Shown here piece after piece: positions 26,647 to 34,512 of a DNA stretch of 64,000 nt. Position 1 is the stretch's first letter. Each line of letters starts with the position of its first letter. The stretch is taken from the NCBI GenBank assembly GCA_016722945.1, contig JAEQMT010000066.1:62001-126000 (forward strand), in the 5' to 3' direction. The position numbers and the translations under genes were made by a program. The notes under the pieces were generated by a model. It worked only from the letters and a program-made list of their open reading frames with translations, did no database searches and was not told where the DNA came from. The DNA is from Desulfofustis sp. PB-SRB1 (GTDB lineage: Bacteria > Desulfobacterota > Desulfobulbia > Desulfobulbales > Desulfocapsaceae).

Positions 26647-27292
26647 GGGATTGTGCAGAAGAGAAAGCAGGGTTTGGAAGCCGTAATTGGTTTTTAAGGC
26701 ATGACTCAGCAAGTATCAGAGCACACCGGAGCCAGCCGGCGCTTTTGAGGGCGCACGTATCCAGCGCCGGTTTACACCGGTTTTTTTGCACTGCCAATGA
26801 TGTCGAGTTTTGTATAGGCGGCCCTCCGTTTAGGATCAGGTAAACAACACGGCTTTTCCGGGTGGTGGCTGTGGCAGCATGGTCATGATAATTTTCATCG
26901 GGGCTCCGCAGCGGGGGCGCAAGTAACATGGCGGTAAATCCGCCATCACCGCCGAGCTTGGTGTCATGTGTGGTGAACGTTTTGAGTGCCTGTTGACCGG
27001 CCTGAAACATACATGCGTAGTCGCGCCGCTGATTCTTATACGCCAGATCTCGGAGTGGGCGGGGAAGGGTGAATGTTACCAGGTAATATGGTGCCGACAG
27101 AAGCTTTGCTCGTTGGTTGTCAATCCACTGCTGGCTTTCATGGCTCTGACAATGCGGACAGAACCGATGCCCGCATGAGTGAGGGATGTAGAGTACGTGT
27201 CTACACTGTTTTTCAGGGCACTGGGCCAGCATGTGCGTACCGTGCTGGTGCCGGCAGTACTCCAGCGCTTCTAGGGCCCGGCGATGCGGTAT
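26647..27292 (-). pseudogene. IS91-type transposase remnant 1
   Basis: The minus-strand reading matches the N-terminal zinc-binding domain of IS91-family Y2 transposases: CRHQHGTHMLAQCPEKQCRH, IPHSCGHRFCPHCQSHESQQWI and LVTFTLPRPLRDLAY. The match stops near 26905, before the HUH and tyrosine active-site region, and the frame continues into unrelated sequence. A 49-bp motif at 26647-26695 (GCCGTAATTGGTTTTTAAG) recurs beside remnant 2 at 33887-33939 and is likely the end of the ancestral element. It fills the cassette space between attC3 and attC4. Confidence 0.75.
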
Positions 27293-27386
27293 TGCACTGC
27301 CGGCGTGATTTGAGTAAGAAAATACCAGGAAGGTAGTAATTTCAACAGGAGCGTGAATCAAAGACCTGCCGCGGAGCGGCTTCGTC

Positions 27387-27465
27387 CACCAACAGCTAGT
27401 TCTACCTGAATGTGCCAAGGCACGCTCCGCGCGCTAGGCCAATCCGGTGAACATTGGCGTTATGC
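27387..27465 (+). other. attC recombination site 4
   Basis: A 79-bp site. The left arm CACCAACAGCTAGTTC pairs with the right arm GAACATTGGCGTTATGC, and the tip is a GC-rich partly palindromic stretch. It ends GTTATGC, as attC1 does. Confidence 0.7.
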
Positions 27466-27490
27466 CAGGAATCAACCAAAAGAACAGGTG

Positions 27491-27694
27491 ATGAGCCCAA
27501 CAATTTATAGAGATGGAAGCTATCGATTCTTCTTCTTTTCACGAGAAGAATCTAGAATGCATGTGCATATATATTCTCGAGGTGGTGAAGCGAAGTTCTG
27601 GCTAGAACCGGAAATTGAATTGGCTAAAAATCATAGACTTTCTAGAATTCAATTAAAACAGATAGAGAGCATTATTGAGGAGCATTACCATTAA
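27491..27694 (+). CDS. DUF4160-family protein (cassette)
   Basis: A 67-residue protein with the DUF4160 pattern: MSPTIYRDGSYRFFFFSREE, then MHVHIYSRGGEAKFWLEPEI and a C-terminal helix ending IIEEHYH. DUF4160 and DUF2442 genes occur together in many mobile regions, and some such pairs have been proposed as toxin-antitoxin modules. The partner follows directly. The ATG at 27491 agrees with the family start. The cassette lies between attC4 and attC5. Confidence 0.82.
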   Translation: MSPTIYRDGSYRFFFFSREESRMHVHIYSRGGEAKFWLEPEIELAKNHRLSRIQLKQIESIIEEHYH

Positions 27695-27701
27695 TTCACA
27701 A

Positions 27702-27968
27702 ATGCTTGGCGCAATTACTTTTCAGACTGAAGTAACTAACATATCAAGTCATGGTGTATGGCTTCTTTCGGCAGGAAAGGAGCTGTTTATGTCATATGAT
27801 GACTTCCCTTGGTTTAAAGATGCCCCCATTGGAAAGATCCTGAACGTCGAAGAACCTACGCCCGGCCATTTTTATTGGCCGGACCTTGATGTAGATCTTG
27901 GTATTGAATCAATTGAGCACCCTGATAGATTTCCTCTTAGAGCAAAAAATGGCAAAACAAGCCCATAA
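27702..27968 (+). CDS. DUF2442-family protein (cassette)
   Basis: An 88-residue protein with the DUF2442 core: VWLLSAGKELFMSYDDFPWFKDAPIGKI followed by YWPDLDVDLGIESI near the C-terminus. It is the usual partner of DUF4160 and the presumed antitoxin if the pair is a TA module. A TTG at 27675 would overlap the upstream gene, but the ATG at 27702 better fits family length. Its stop codon lies inside the left arm of attC5. Confidence 0.82.
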   Translation: MLGAITFQTEVTNISSHGVWLLSAGKELFMSYDDFPWFKDAPIGKILNVEEPTPGHFYWPDLDVDLGIESIEHPDRFPLRAKNGKTSP

Positions 27969-28025
27969 ACTCAGACACCAAAAGCACCACTCGTTCCTCG
28001 CACCGCTTTGTGCAGCCGGTTATGG
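27963..28025 (+). other. attC recombination site 5
   Basis: A 63-bp site. GCCCATAAAC on the left is the inverse of GGTTATGGGC on the right, and CACCGCTTTGTGCAG forms part of the tip. The right core GTTATGG equals that of attC2. Confidence 0.6.
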
Positions 28026-28514
28026 GCAACGTTCGGACAGCAGATGATTCAGCATCGGGGAACAGCAATGCGCATCTTCCTGACAGGAGTCGGCTGCGTT
28101 GGCAAGACGACTGTGGGGAGTGAACTGGCACGGCTTCTGGGCGTCGCCTTCTTCGATCTAGACCATGAGATAGAGAGGTTCTTCGGTACCAGCATCGAAC
28201 GACTTCAGAGCAAGTTCCTTACGGCTCATTCCTACCGCAACAAGGCAGCGAAGGCTCTGGTGTATCTGCTGAACCGCCCCGCGAGCCAGCACAGTGTCAT
28301 AGCGCTGCAACCGAGCGGTCTGATGGGCGGGTATCTTCGAGCCATAAAGAAGTCCAGCGGCATTACCGTTGCACTCAGCGACAAGCCTGCTGTTGAACCC
28401 CAGATTATCTAAAATAAAACCAGCCTTTTTTGTCAGAATCTGTTAGCAGTGGGTGGTGACACTGCAGATTATCTTGAATTCTCGTAACGTTATTGTACAC
28501 CCCTCGTGAGTGGT

Positions 28515-28548
28515 GGCTGCCGGGGCCGTGGACACGGCCCCGGCAGCC
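28515..28548 (+). other. Strong GC hairpin at the left of the transposon
   Basis: 16-bp perfect arms GGCTGCCGGGGCCGTG and its complement with a 2-base loop. It lies 39 bases before the first transposon gene. It may block read-through transcription from outside. Confidence 0.7.
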
Positions 28549-28587
28549 CTCCAGGCAGGAAACCTACTTCCTGAAAGGAGTTGCCTT

Positions 28588-29094
28588 GTGGTACTGTTTG
28601 TTGCCGCATCCGTCAAGGAAATTGCTCGTCTCGGCACCGCCTACCCCTGGAATAAACCATCGTGCTGTCCCCGGTGCGGTGGACGGTTGTGGTGGCATGG
28701 ATTTGTTGTCGCCTGGTTTAGCTGCTTTTCTCATTGTGTCTATCTTCGACGTCTGTTCTGTTCGCAGTGCCGCGCCGTTCATCGGTTGAAACCACGGGGA
28801 TATTGGCCCCGGTATCGCAGTTCCAGTGCTGAGATCCAGCAGGCAATTACCCACCGACAGAGCACAAAACGCTGGCGGCCCGATCTGCCCCGTTCGCGCC
28901 AACGCCAGTGGTGGCGTCGGCTAGGTCGGATGATTCGGCTGGTCTTCGGGATGTCCGCTCAGCTTACCCACCGGGAAGGATTCACCCGACTCATTGCACG
29001 AAACATCATCCCGGTCACCCAAGCAATACACCATGACAATCGACACATCCATGACCCACCCTACCGTATTGTAGCTCTGCCCGGCGGCCTCTGA
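28588..29094 (+). CDS. Small zinc-binding transposon protein (DUF6431-like)
   Basis: A 168-residue basic protein. Two CxxC pairs (CCPRCGG and CSQCRAVH) about 26 residues apart suggest a zinc ribbon. A basic region (STKRWRPDLPRSRQRQWWRR) follows. It resembles small proteins annotated as DUF6431 next to similar transposases; I am not certain of that name. In Tn7- and Tn5053-type elements a zinc-containing TnsD/TniQ protein selects the target, so a targeting role is possible but unproven. The GTG start at 28588 follows AAAGGAG at 7 bases. The frame is open further upstream through the hairpin. Confidence 0.65.
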   Translation: MVLFVAASVKEIARLGTAYPWNKPSCCPRCGGRLWWHGFVVAWFSCFSHCVYLRRLFCSQCRAVHRLKPRGYWPRYRSSSAEIQQAITHRQSTKRWRPDLPRSRQRQWWRRLGRMIRLVFGMSAQLTHREGFTRLIARNIIPVTQAIHHDNRHIHDPPYRIVALPGGL

Positions 29095-30392
29095 GCATGG
29101 TATCGGCAGACAGACTCGGATAACCCGACTCTGATACCCCATACCCAGGAGGACGCCCATGGAAGACGAAGCCTTGCGTACCGAAGTTGCCCTGTTTCGC
29201 TTCGGAGTCATCAGCGAGTTGGTTGCATCACGACTCGAACCCGGTGAGTTGACCGAACTCATCTATCAAAAAAGTGAGCAGCACTGGCATATCCCCGGCT
29301 CTCATCGCACCCGGGTGTCGGCAGCCACCGTCAGGCGCTGGCTGCGACTCTATGAGCGGGGCGGCCGCGAGCTCAGTGCCTTGATGCCGGCCAGGCGGTG
29401 CGACCGGGGATGCTCTCGCACGGTCGATGATGAGACTCGCGGCGCCCTGATCCGGTTGCGCAAAGAACAACCAGGTTGGCCGGTCTGGCGGCTGGTGCAA
29501 GCACTTGCTGAAAAACAACTGATCTCACCCGGCACGACGCTGAGTCTCTCCACCGCCTATCGCATCCTCACCCAGGAAAAGCTTGACAGCGCCGCCCTGC
29601 ACAAGGGAGCCCCGGTGGATCGACGGCGTTACGAGGCCGAATTCCCCAACGATATCTGGCAATCAGATATCATGCACGGCCCGCTGGTAAAAGGCGCCGG
29701 CAAAAGGCGCAAAGCGTATCTGATCGCCATTCTTGACGATCATTCCCGGTTCATTACCCACGGCGAGTTCTTCTCTTCGGAAAAACTCGAATCCTGGCTC
29801 CAGGTCTTTCGCCAGGCCCTGCTTACCAGAGGACTGCCGCGTAAACTCTACGTGGACAACGGCGCCGCCTTTCGCTCACGCCATCTCGAACGAATCTGTG
29901 CCTCGCTCGGCATCGCCCTGATCCACAGCCGCCCCTATACCCCACAGGGGCGCGGCAAGATCGAGCGGTTCTTTCGCACCGTCAGATCCCGGTTTATCTC
30001 GCGCCTCGATGACCAACCCGACACCCTTGCTCAGCTCAATGAGCGGTTCCAGCACTGGCTGGAAACGGACTATCTGCATCGGGTTCATTCGGTCACCGCG
30101 ATGACCCCGTTCAACCGCTTTGCCGCTCATCTTGAAATGATTCGCGAAGCACCCGCTGATCTTACTGATCACTTCCGTAAAGAAGTGCGGCGCCGGGTCA
30201 GCAAAGACCGGGTCGTCACCATCGACGGACGACTCTTCGAAGCCCCGGTTCAATTGATCGGTGAACGGGTCACGCTCTTGTTCAACGATGATCGGCCGGA
30301 ACGGGTCGAAATCTTCTGTAAGGGGCAGTCGTGTGAGGTGGACCCCAAGTCAAGGACAATTTTCCCCTGAATTTAAGTTATTTCCCTTTCCT

Positions 30393-31367
30393 TTATTCGC
30401 AGCGGAGTAGCGCTGCCCCAGTTCCTCTTTCCGGTACCATTTCGGTGGAGCGAAGCGGAGCCGAAATGGTACCGGAGCTATCCGTGTTGAAATGATCCTT
30501 TATTTCCGCACCCCCGCCCGTGCCCGCTCGATAGACTGATGTGGGCGTAAGATAGCCCAACGCCTGATGGGGGCGCTCGTCGTTATAATAGGTGAAATAC
30601 GCTCGGAGGCCACGGTACAATTCGGCAAAGAACTCGTACCCCTTGAGGTAAATATCCTCATATTTGACGCTGCGCCACAACCGCTCGACGAAAATATTAT
30701 CCAATGCCCTGCCCCGTCCATCCATGCTGATCGCAATCTTCGCATCCGTAAGCACCTTCGTAAAAGCCGTACTGGTAAATTGAGCCCCCTGGTCAGTGTT
30801 GAATATCTCAGGCGCACCATACGTACGGAGTGCTTCTTCCAGGCAGTCGATACAGAAGCCTGAATCAAGTGTATTTGACAACCGCCAGGCCAAGACCCGA
30901 CGAGAATACCAGTCCATGATCGCCACCAGATAGGCAAACCCGTGGGCCAACCGGATATAGGTGATATCGGCGCTCCACACTTGGTCTGGTCGCGTAATGG
31001 CCACACCACGCAGCAGGTAAGGATAGATCTTATGGGTGGGATGCGGTTTGCTGGTATGAGGTCCGGGCAGCATGCCGGCAAGTCCGAGTACCTTCATCAA
31101 ACGCTGTACCCGCTTACGGTTGACCTGATACCCAGCATCACGTAACGATAAGACCATTCTCCTGCTGCCGTAAAAGGGACGGCGGGTGTACTCGGCATCA
31201 ATTAACCTCAGCAGTTTCAGATCCAGCTCGCTGACCGGAGTGTCACCCTTCCAGCACCGATAGACCCCTGAGCGGGTTACTCCGGCCAGTTCACACTGGC
31301 GACTCAGCGATAGAGCTGAGGATTCGCCTGCTGGAGCAGGCTCTATCCAGGTTTGTCGAACGCTCAT
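30393..31367 (-). CDS. IS3-family transposase OrfB
   Basis: A 324-residue integrase-core protein. An N-terminal HTH_21 region (SLSRQCELAGVTRSGVYRCWKG) precedes the DDE core: D in WSADITYIRLAHGFAYLV, D in FNTDQGAQFTS, E in DNIFVERLWRSVKYEDIY. The tail YNDERPHQALGYLTP is also typical. It overlaps orfA by the ATGA at 31364-31367, so it may be made by translational coupling or as a frameshift fusion OrfAB. Confidence 0.93.
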   Translation of the reverse strand: MSVRQTWIEPAPAGESSALSLSRQCELAGVTRSGVYRCWKGDTPVSELDLKLLRLIDAEYTRRPFYGSRRMVLSLRDAGYQVNRKRVQRLMKVLGLAGMLPGPHTSKPHPTHKIYPYLLRGVAITRPDQVWSADITYIRLAHGFAYLVAIMDWYSRRVLAWRLSNTLDSGFCIDCLEEALRTYGAPEIFNTDQGAQFTSTAFTKVLTDAKIAISMDGRGRALDNIFVERLWRSVKYEDIYLKGYEFFAELYRGLRAYFTYYNDERPHQALGYLTPTSVYRAGTGGGAEIKDHFNTDSSGTISAPLRSTEMVPERGTGAALLRCE

Positions 31368-31657
31368 CGGCTCAGTCCGGACTTTTTTTTCAACCAGTCC
31401 AGCTCCATGTTCAACCGGCCGATTTCCGTGTATAATCTATCCGGCTCAGTGGCTTCGTCGCGTTTTTTGCGTCCCCGCTTGGTTTCAAACAGTGTCCCGG
31501 CTTGTTCGGTGATCGCCTTTTTCCAGTGGCCGACTTGCACCGGATGGACACCGTATGCCTGGGCAATTTCGTTAGTAGTCTGTACCCCACGGATCGCCTC
31601 CAAGCCAACCTTTGCCTTGAATGCCGCGGTGTAGGTCCTGCGCCTTTTTTCTGTCAT
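31364..31657 (-). CDS. IS3-family transposase OrfA
   Basis: A 97-residue helix-turn-helix protein with the HTH region TAAFKAKVGLEAIRGVQTTNEIAQAYGVHPVQVGHWKK, followed by a leucine-rich coiled coil (YTEIGRLNMELDWLKKK). It binds the IS ends. It begins 68 bases inside the element's right end and overlaps orfB by 4 bases. Confidence 0.93.
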   Translation of the reverse strand: MTEKRRRTYTAAFKAKVGLEAIRGVQTTNEIAQAYGVHPVQVGHWKKAITEQAGTLFETKRGRKKRDEATEPDRLYTEIGRLNMELDWLKKKSGLSR

Positions 31658-31869
31658 TTTTCAGTATCCCCGTTATGGTGAGGAAAATAACTTAATTTGC
31701 TGTCCCATTTTTGGGGTCCACTATAGTGTGGTCTGCTCAGGCCGGTTGATCTGGTGGTCAACACCCTGGTGAAACGAACCAAAAACGGCGGTGAAGAGAT
31801 GCTCGCCAAGACCACGACATGCCAACCCGGACGGCTGCCCTTTGATCCTGGCGCCGACGGAGGTGGATC

Positions 31870-32673
31870 ATGAGCTATCGAAGTTTCTTCGGCCTCAGTG
31901 CGGAGCCCTTCAGGGCTGATCTCGCCCTTGAGCAGGTGCTCACCACCCCGGAATTGCTCGGCGTCCAGCAGCGCCTCGACTATGTCTTGCGTCTGGGCGC
32001 CATCATGCTCGTCACCGGCGAAGTCGGCGCCGGCACATCAACCGCCGTGCGCTACAGCTGTGGAACGCTTCATCCCTCTCGGTACAAAACCCTGTGGGTC
32101 ACCGCTTCGGCCGGCTCTATTCTCGAACTCTACCGCCAGCTCCTGGCCGAGCTTGATATCGCCACCGCATCGTCCTCACGGGCCGTATTGACCCGGCTGA
32201 TCAGAGCACAGATCGACAGCCTGGTCGCCGGTAAAAAGCAGCAACCCCTGCTGATTATCGATGAGGCCTCACTGCTGCGCCTCGATGTCTTTGCCGAGCT
32301 CCATACCATCACCCAGTTCGAGGCCGACTCCAAACCGTGGCTGCCCATGGTGCTGGCCGGCCAGAATAACCTGGCCGAAAACCTGCTCTACCGCACTGCC
32401 ATCCCACTGGCTTCCCGCATTGTTGCCAGAAGTCATCTGCCGGCGGTCACCCGGCAGGCGATGGGTGAGTATCTTGACCATCATCTCACCATTGCCGGAA
32501 TAAAAAACTCACCCTTTACCGATCAGGCGGTAACCGCCATTCATCAGGGCTCCGGCGGGCTCTTTCGCAAAGCCAACCATCTTGCCCGCGGCGCCATGAT
32601 CGCCGCTGCCGCTGAAAAAACACAAGAGGTAACAGCGGAGCATGTTCGGTGTGCCGACTCGGAGCTCGTCTGA
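31870..32673 (+). CDS. TniB/TnsC/ExeA-like AAA ATPase of the transposon
   Basis: A 267-residue AAA protein. It starts MSYRSFFGLSAEPFRADL, the ExeA-type N-terminus. The Walker A-like loop is VTGEVGAGTSTAVR, with the usual lysine replaced by threonine (GAGTST in place of GAGKST). Walker B is LLIIDEASLL. A sensor region follows (LAGQNNLAENL, IASRIVARSHLP). The missing P-loop lysine would be expected to weaken ATP hydrolysis. Such ATPases activate the DDE transposase and help choose targets. It overlaps the transposase stop by ATGA, so it was translationally coupled before the IS3-type insertion. Confidence 0.88.
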   Translation: MSYRSFFGLSAEPFRADLALEQVLTTPELLGVQQRLDYVLRLGAIMLVTGEVGAGTSTAVRYSCGTLHPSRYKTLWVTASAGSILELYRQLLAELDIATASSSRAVLTRLIRAQIDSLVAGKKQQPLLIIDEASLLRLDVFAELHTITQFEADSKPWLPMVLAGQNNLAENLLYRTAIPLASRIVARSHLPAVTRQAMGEYLDHHLTIAGIKNSPFTDQAVTAIHQGSGGLFRKANHLARGAMIAAAAEKTQEVTAEHVRCADSELV

Positions 32674-32708
32674 TACCATCCATTCACCACTTTATCATGG
32701 AGCACATC

Positions 32709-32870
32709 ATGAAACCTGAACAGACCATCCAGTTTCTTGCCGAATTGCTTGAACTGGCTGAAGAACTAAACCGTATCGTCAAACAGTATTGCCGACTCGT
32801 AACCACTGATCAATCCGGACACGGACACTACGCAGAGAAGAAGGACTCAGAATATGATGCATTGTTCTGA
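32709..32870 (+). CDS. Small transposon-borne protein of unknown function
   Basis: A 53-residue acidic, helical protein (TIQFLAELLELAEELNRIVKQY) with no recognised domain. GGAG lies 9 bases before the ATG. It sits 35 bases after the ATPase gene and before the GC hairpin at the transposon's right end, so it seems to belong to the element. Confidence 0.5.
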   Translation: MKPEQTIQFLAELLELAEELNRIVKQYCRLVTTDQSGHGHYAEKKDSEYDALF

Positions 32871-32901
32871 GTAAATCTGTACTCTAGTCGTGCCGAGATG
32901 C

Positions 32902-32940
32902 TCCCCCGGGCGGCGCTACGCGACGCACGCCCGGGGGGGA
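32902..32940 (+). other. Strong GC hairpin at the right of the transposon
   Basis: TCCCCCGGGCG pairs with CGCCCGGGGGGA around a 15-base partly palindromic loop. It follows the last transposon ORF and mirrors the hairpin at the left end. It may act as a terminator although no T-run follows. Confidence 0.6.
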
Positions 32941-33286
32941 CGCCTGCAAAATATTCTGATATCACTGGTAAGATATTCAGACAAATGCTGTGCATTTAAT
33001 GTGAGAATCAACACCTGCGAACATCGTTGAGCGGCTCACATTCTATGATATTGACTCAAAGCTGATCCAGAAGAACCTGACGGTTGAGGAGAAGCGTCTG
33101 TACCTGAGAGAGATCAAGAAGGACATCACCTACTTCCGCAAGACATACGAACGCGCCGATCTGCGAGTCGACATTACGGACCTGGACTCACAGCGGGCCG
33201 CCCGCCGGGTGAAAAAGGCCGTGAACGCCTTCGAGGCGTCTCGGCGGGAATCGGAAGAGTCCGAACAAATTTGATGGTGAGGGGAA

Positions 33287-33553
33287 TTAGGAGATTTGTC
33301 GGTAGATATCTTTACGATGACCGATTTTAAGAATCAATATCACAAGGATATCATTTTGGATTTCATAGATAATCCGGTAATCACCAACACGAACACGATG
33401 AAAAGGGTTATTCCCTTTCAATTTAGTTTCTTCAGTGGAAGGTAGTGAAGTTTCAAATTCAGTCAATTTAGCAACAATTCGTTTTTGAGCTGCCTTGGGA
33501 AGTTTTCGTAGAGCTTTGGCCGCTGAATTCTTTAATTCAATTGAGTATGTCAA
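33287..33553 (-). CDS. RelE/ParE-family toxin
   Basis: An 88-residue protein with the RelE-type pattern: YSIELKNSAAKALRKLPKAAQKRIVAKL, then FHRVRVGDYRIIYEIQND and a C-terminal RKDIYRQ. Family members cut mRNA on the ribosome. The arginines in RVRVGDYRIIY are the usual active-site region and are present. It overlaps the antitoxin gene by ATGA (33550-33553), with the antitoxin first, the usual order of such pairs. Confidence 0.9.
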   Translation of the reverse strand: MTYSIELKNSAAKALRKLPKAAQKRIVAKLTEFETSLPSTEETKLKGNNPFHRVRVGDYRIIYEIQNDILVILILKIGHRKDIYRQIS

Positions 33554-33801
33554 GGCTCAAGCTCTTTCTTCAGGTCAGAAAATCTAATATTTTCACCAGG
33601 TTCTTCTTTTGCTTGCCAGGCATCTTTGATGTCTTTCTCTTCTTCCAATTGTTGCAAAAGCTTTAGATCTTCAATTGAGATTAAAGCTGCAAGTTCTTTA
33701 CCTCGCCTTGTAAGGACAACGGTATCTTTACCATAGGCAACGCTATTAACGATATCAGCAAGTTTTTTCCTTGCTTCTGCTGTTGTTACTTTGGTAGCCA
33801 T
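33550..33801 (-). CDS. Phd/YefM-family antitoxin
   Basis: An 83-residue protein opening MATKVTTAEARKKLADIVNSVAYGKDTVVLTRRGKELAALIS, the Phd/YefM DNA-binding fold. The acidic C-terminal half binds the RelE-type toxin encoded downstream. A GGAGAT ribosome-binding site precedes the start. Such antitoxins usually repress their own operon; no operator was resolved. Confidence 0.9.
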   Translation of the reverse strand: MATKVTTAEARKKLADIVNSVAYGKDTVVLTRRGKELAALISIEDLKLLQQLEEEKDIKDAWQAKEEPGENIRFSDLKKELEP

Positions 33802-33885
33802 GATTATCTCCTAGATGTACATTTCGTACTTATTGTACATCAAGGAAAGTAATTATTCAACATTATTTTAAAAAGCTCATTACTA

Positions 33886-34450
33886 ACGGGATTGGTCAGG
33901 AGCGAAAGCAAGGTTTTGTTGCCGTAATTGGTTTTTAAGACGTTGTGTGCGGCCGGGACAATTTTACGGCAACCTTGAAAAATGGCCTTTTTGCCCAATC
34001 TCTTCGTTGTTCAATAAATGTTATCCCCGGAATATTGCCTATATGCCTGCGGTAACATTTCTTTTATGCCTTGATCTTGAACAAAAATTCTCATTTTTCA
34101 AGGTTACCACATGAATGTGTGGGTGGATGTCAAGGTTTCGTGCATGGGTATGTAACATGGCGGTAAATCGGGCATCGCCGCCGAGCTTGGTGTCATGTGT
34201 GGTGATCGTTTTGAGTAGTGTCTGATCGGCCTGAAACACACATGCATAGATGTGCCGGTGATTCTTATACGCCAGATCTAGGAGGTGGCGGGGAAGGGTA
34301 AACGTTACCAGGTAACATGGCATCGGCAGAAGCTTTGCTCGTTGGTTGTCAATCCACTGCTGACTTTCATGGCTCTGACAATGCGGACAGAACCGATGCC
34401 CGCATGAATGAGGGATGTAGATTTGTTTTTTGCAGCGTTGGCCTCCTTGA
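33886..34450 (-). pseudogene. IS91-type transposase remnant 2
   Basis: The minus-strand reading repeats the zinc-binding N-terminus of remnant 1 (IPHSCGHRFCPHCQSHESQQWIDNQ, LVTFTLPRHLLDLAYKNH) and ends with HPHIHVV, close to the HUH motif of Y2 transposases. Repeat A3 has inserted in the middle of the ancestral element. The end motif GCCGTAATTGGTTTTTAAG at 33919-33937 is shared with remnant 1. The catalytic tyrosine region is gone. Confidence 0.72.
33968..34108 (+). repeat. Type-A interspersed repeat, copy A3
   Basis: Full 141-bp copy, from GGCAACCTTGAAAAATGG to TTTTTCAAGGTTACC. It is inserted in the IS91-type remnant. Confidence 0.85.
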
Positions 34451-34512
34451 CAAATCCAACAAATACAAATATTGTCTAGACTGGCTAGAGCTAAAGGTAA
34501 GGAGGGGCAATT

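Larger units (their letters stand above)
30336..31725 (-). mobile_element. IS3-type insertion sequence, 1390 bp
   Basis: Ends contain TGGACCCCAA and its inverse TTGGGGTCCA. The host duplication is GTGTG at 30331-30335 and 31726-31730. The exact outer 3-5 bases are uncertain because the outermost bases (AGG and CTATA) are not perfectly inverted. It carries the usual orfA and orfB on the minus strand. Confidence 0.88.
29159..31873 (+). pseudogene. TniA/TnsB-like DDE transposase, interrupted by an IS3-type element
   Basis: The 5' part (29159-30335) has a helix-turn-helix N-terminus (SAATVRRWLRLYERGG) and the rve catalytic core: aspartate in WQSDIMHGP, second aspartate in LYVDNGAAF, glutamate in QGRGKIERFFRT. 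A mu-transposase-type C-terminal beta domain follows (DGRLFEAPVQLIGERVTLLF). The frame continues at 31731 (CGLLRPVDLVVNTLVKRTK) after the IS3-type element, with GTGTG duplicated at the junction. Excision restores about 439 residues and an ATGA overlap with the ATPase gene. As it stands the gene is broken and ends prematurely inside the insertion. Confidence 0.87.
28391..33013 (+). mobile_element. Tn7/Tn5053-like transposon, 4623 bp, carrying an IS3-type insertion
   Basis: The ends are inverted: TGTTGAACCCCAGATTATC on the left against TGTTGATTCTCACATTAAA from the right. The 5-bp direct repeat CCTGC flanks it. Inside each end lies another pair of similar motifs, TGTCAGAATCTGTTAGCAGTG at 28431 and, inverted, TGTCTGAATATCTTACCAGTG at 32963-32983, as expected of multiple transposase-binding sites. 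Genes in order are a small zinc-binding protein, a DDE transposase and an AAA ATPase, plus a 53-residue ORF. Without the IS3-type element and its duplication the length would be about 3.23 kb. Confidence 0.88.
28068..33274 (+). pseudogene. Shikimate-kinase-like P-loop protein, split by a transposon
   Basis: The 5' part (28068-28390) encodes IFLTGVGCVGKTTVGSELA, a Walker A loop, and FFDLDHEIE, as in shikimate kinase. The 3' part (33014-33274) encodes LTFYDIDSKLIQKNLTVEEK and on to the end. The coding sequence breaks at CCTGC, which is duplicated at 28386-28390 and 33014-33018. Joining the two parts over one copy keeps the frame and gives a 192-residue protein. It was probably a cassette gene, since it directly follows attC5. 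The ORF that reads on from the 5' part to 28412 ends inside the transposon. Confidence 0.85.

Noticed and set aside
28431-32983. Transposon boundaries at the inner TGTC repeats
   Set aside because: These inverted repeats are real but have no target duplication. The outer TGTTGA ends have CCTGC duplicated and restore a gene, so the inner pair is better read as internal binding sites.
33835-33900. attC site after the kinase-like gene or toxin-antitoxin pair
   Set aside because: CTAACGG is present, but no matching GTTRRRY arm or inverted core was found nearby, and the segment belongs to the end of an IS91-type remnant.
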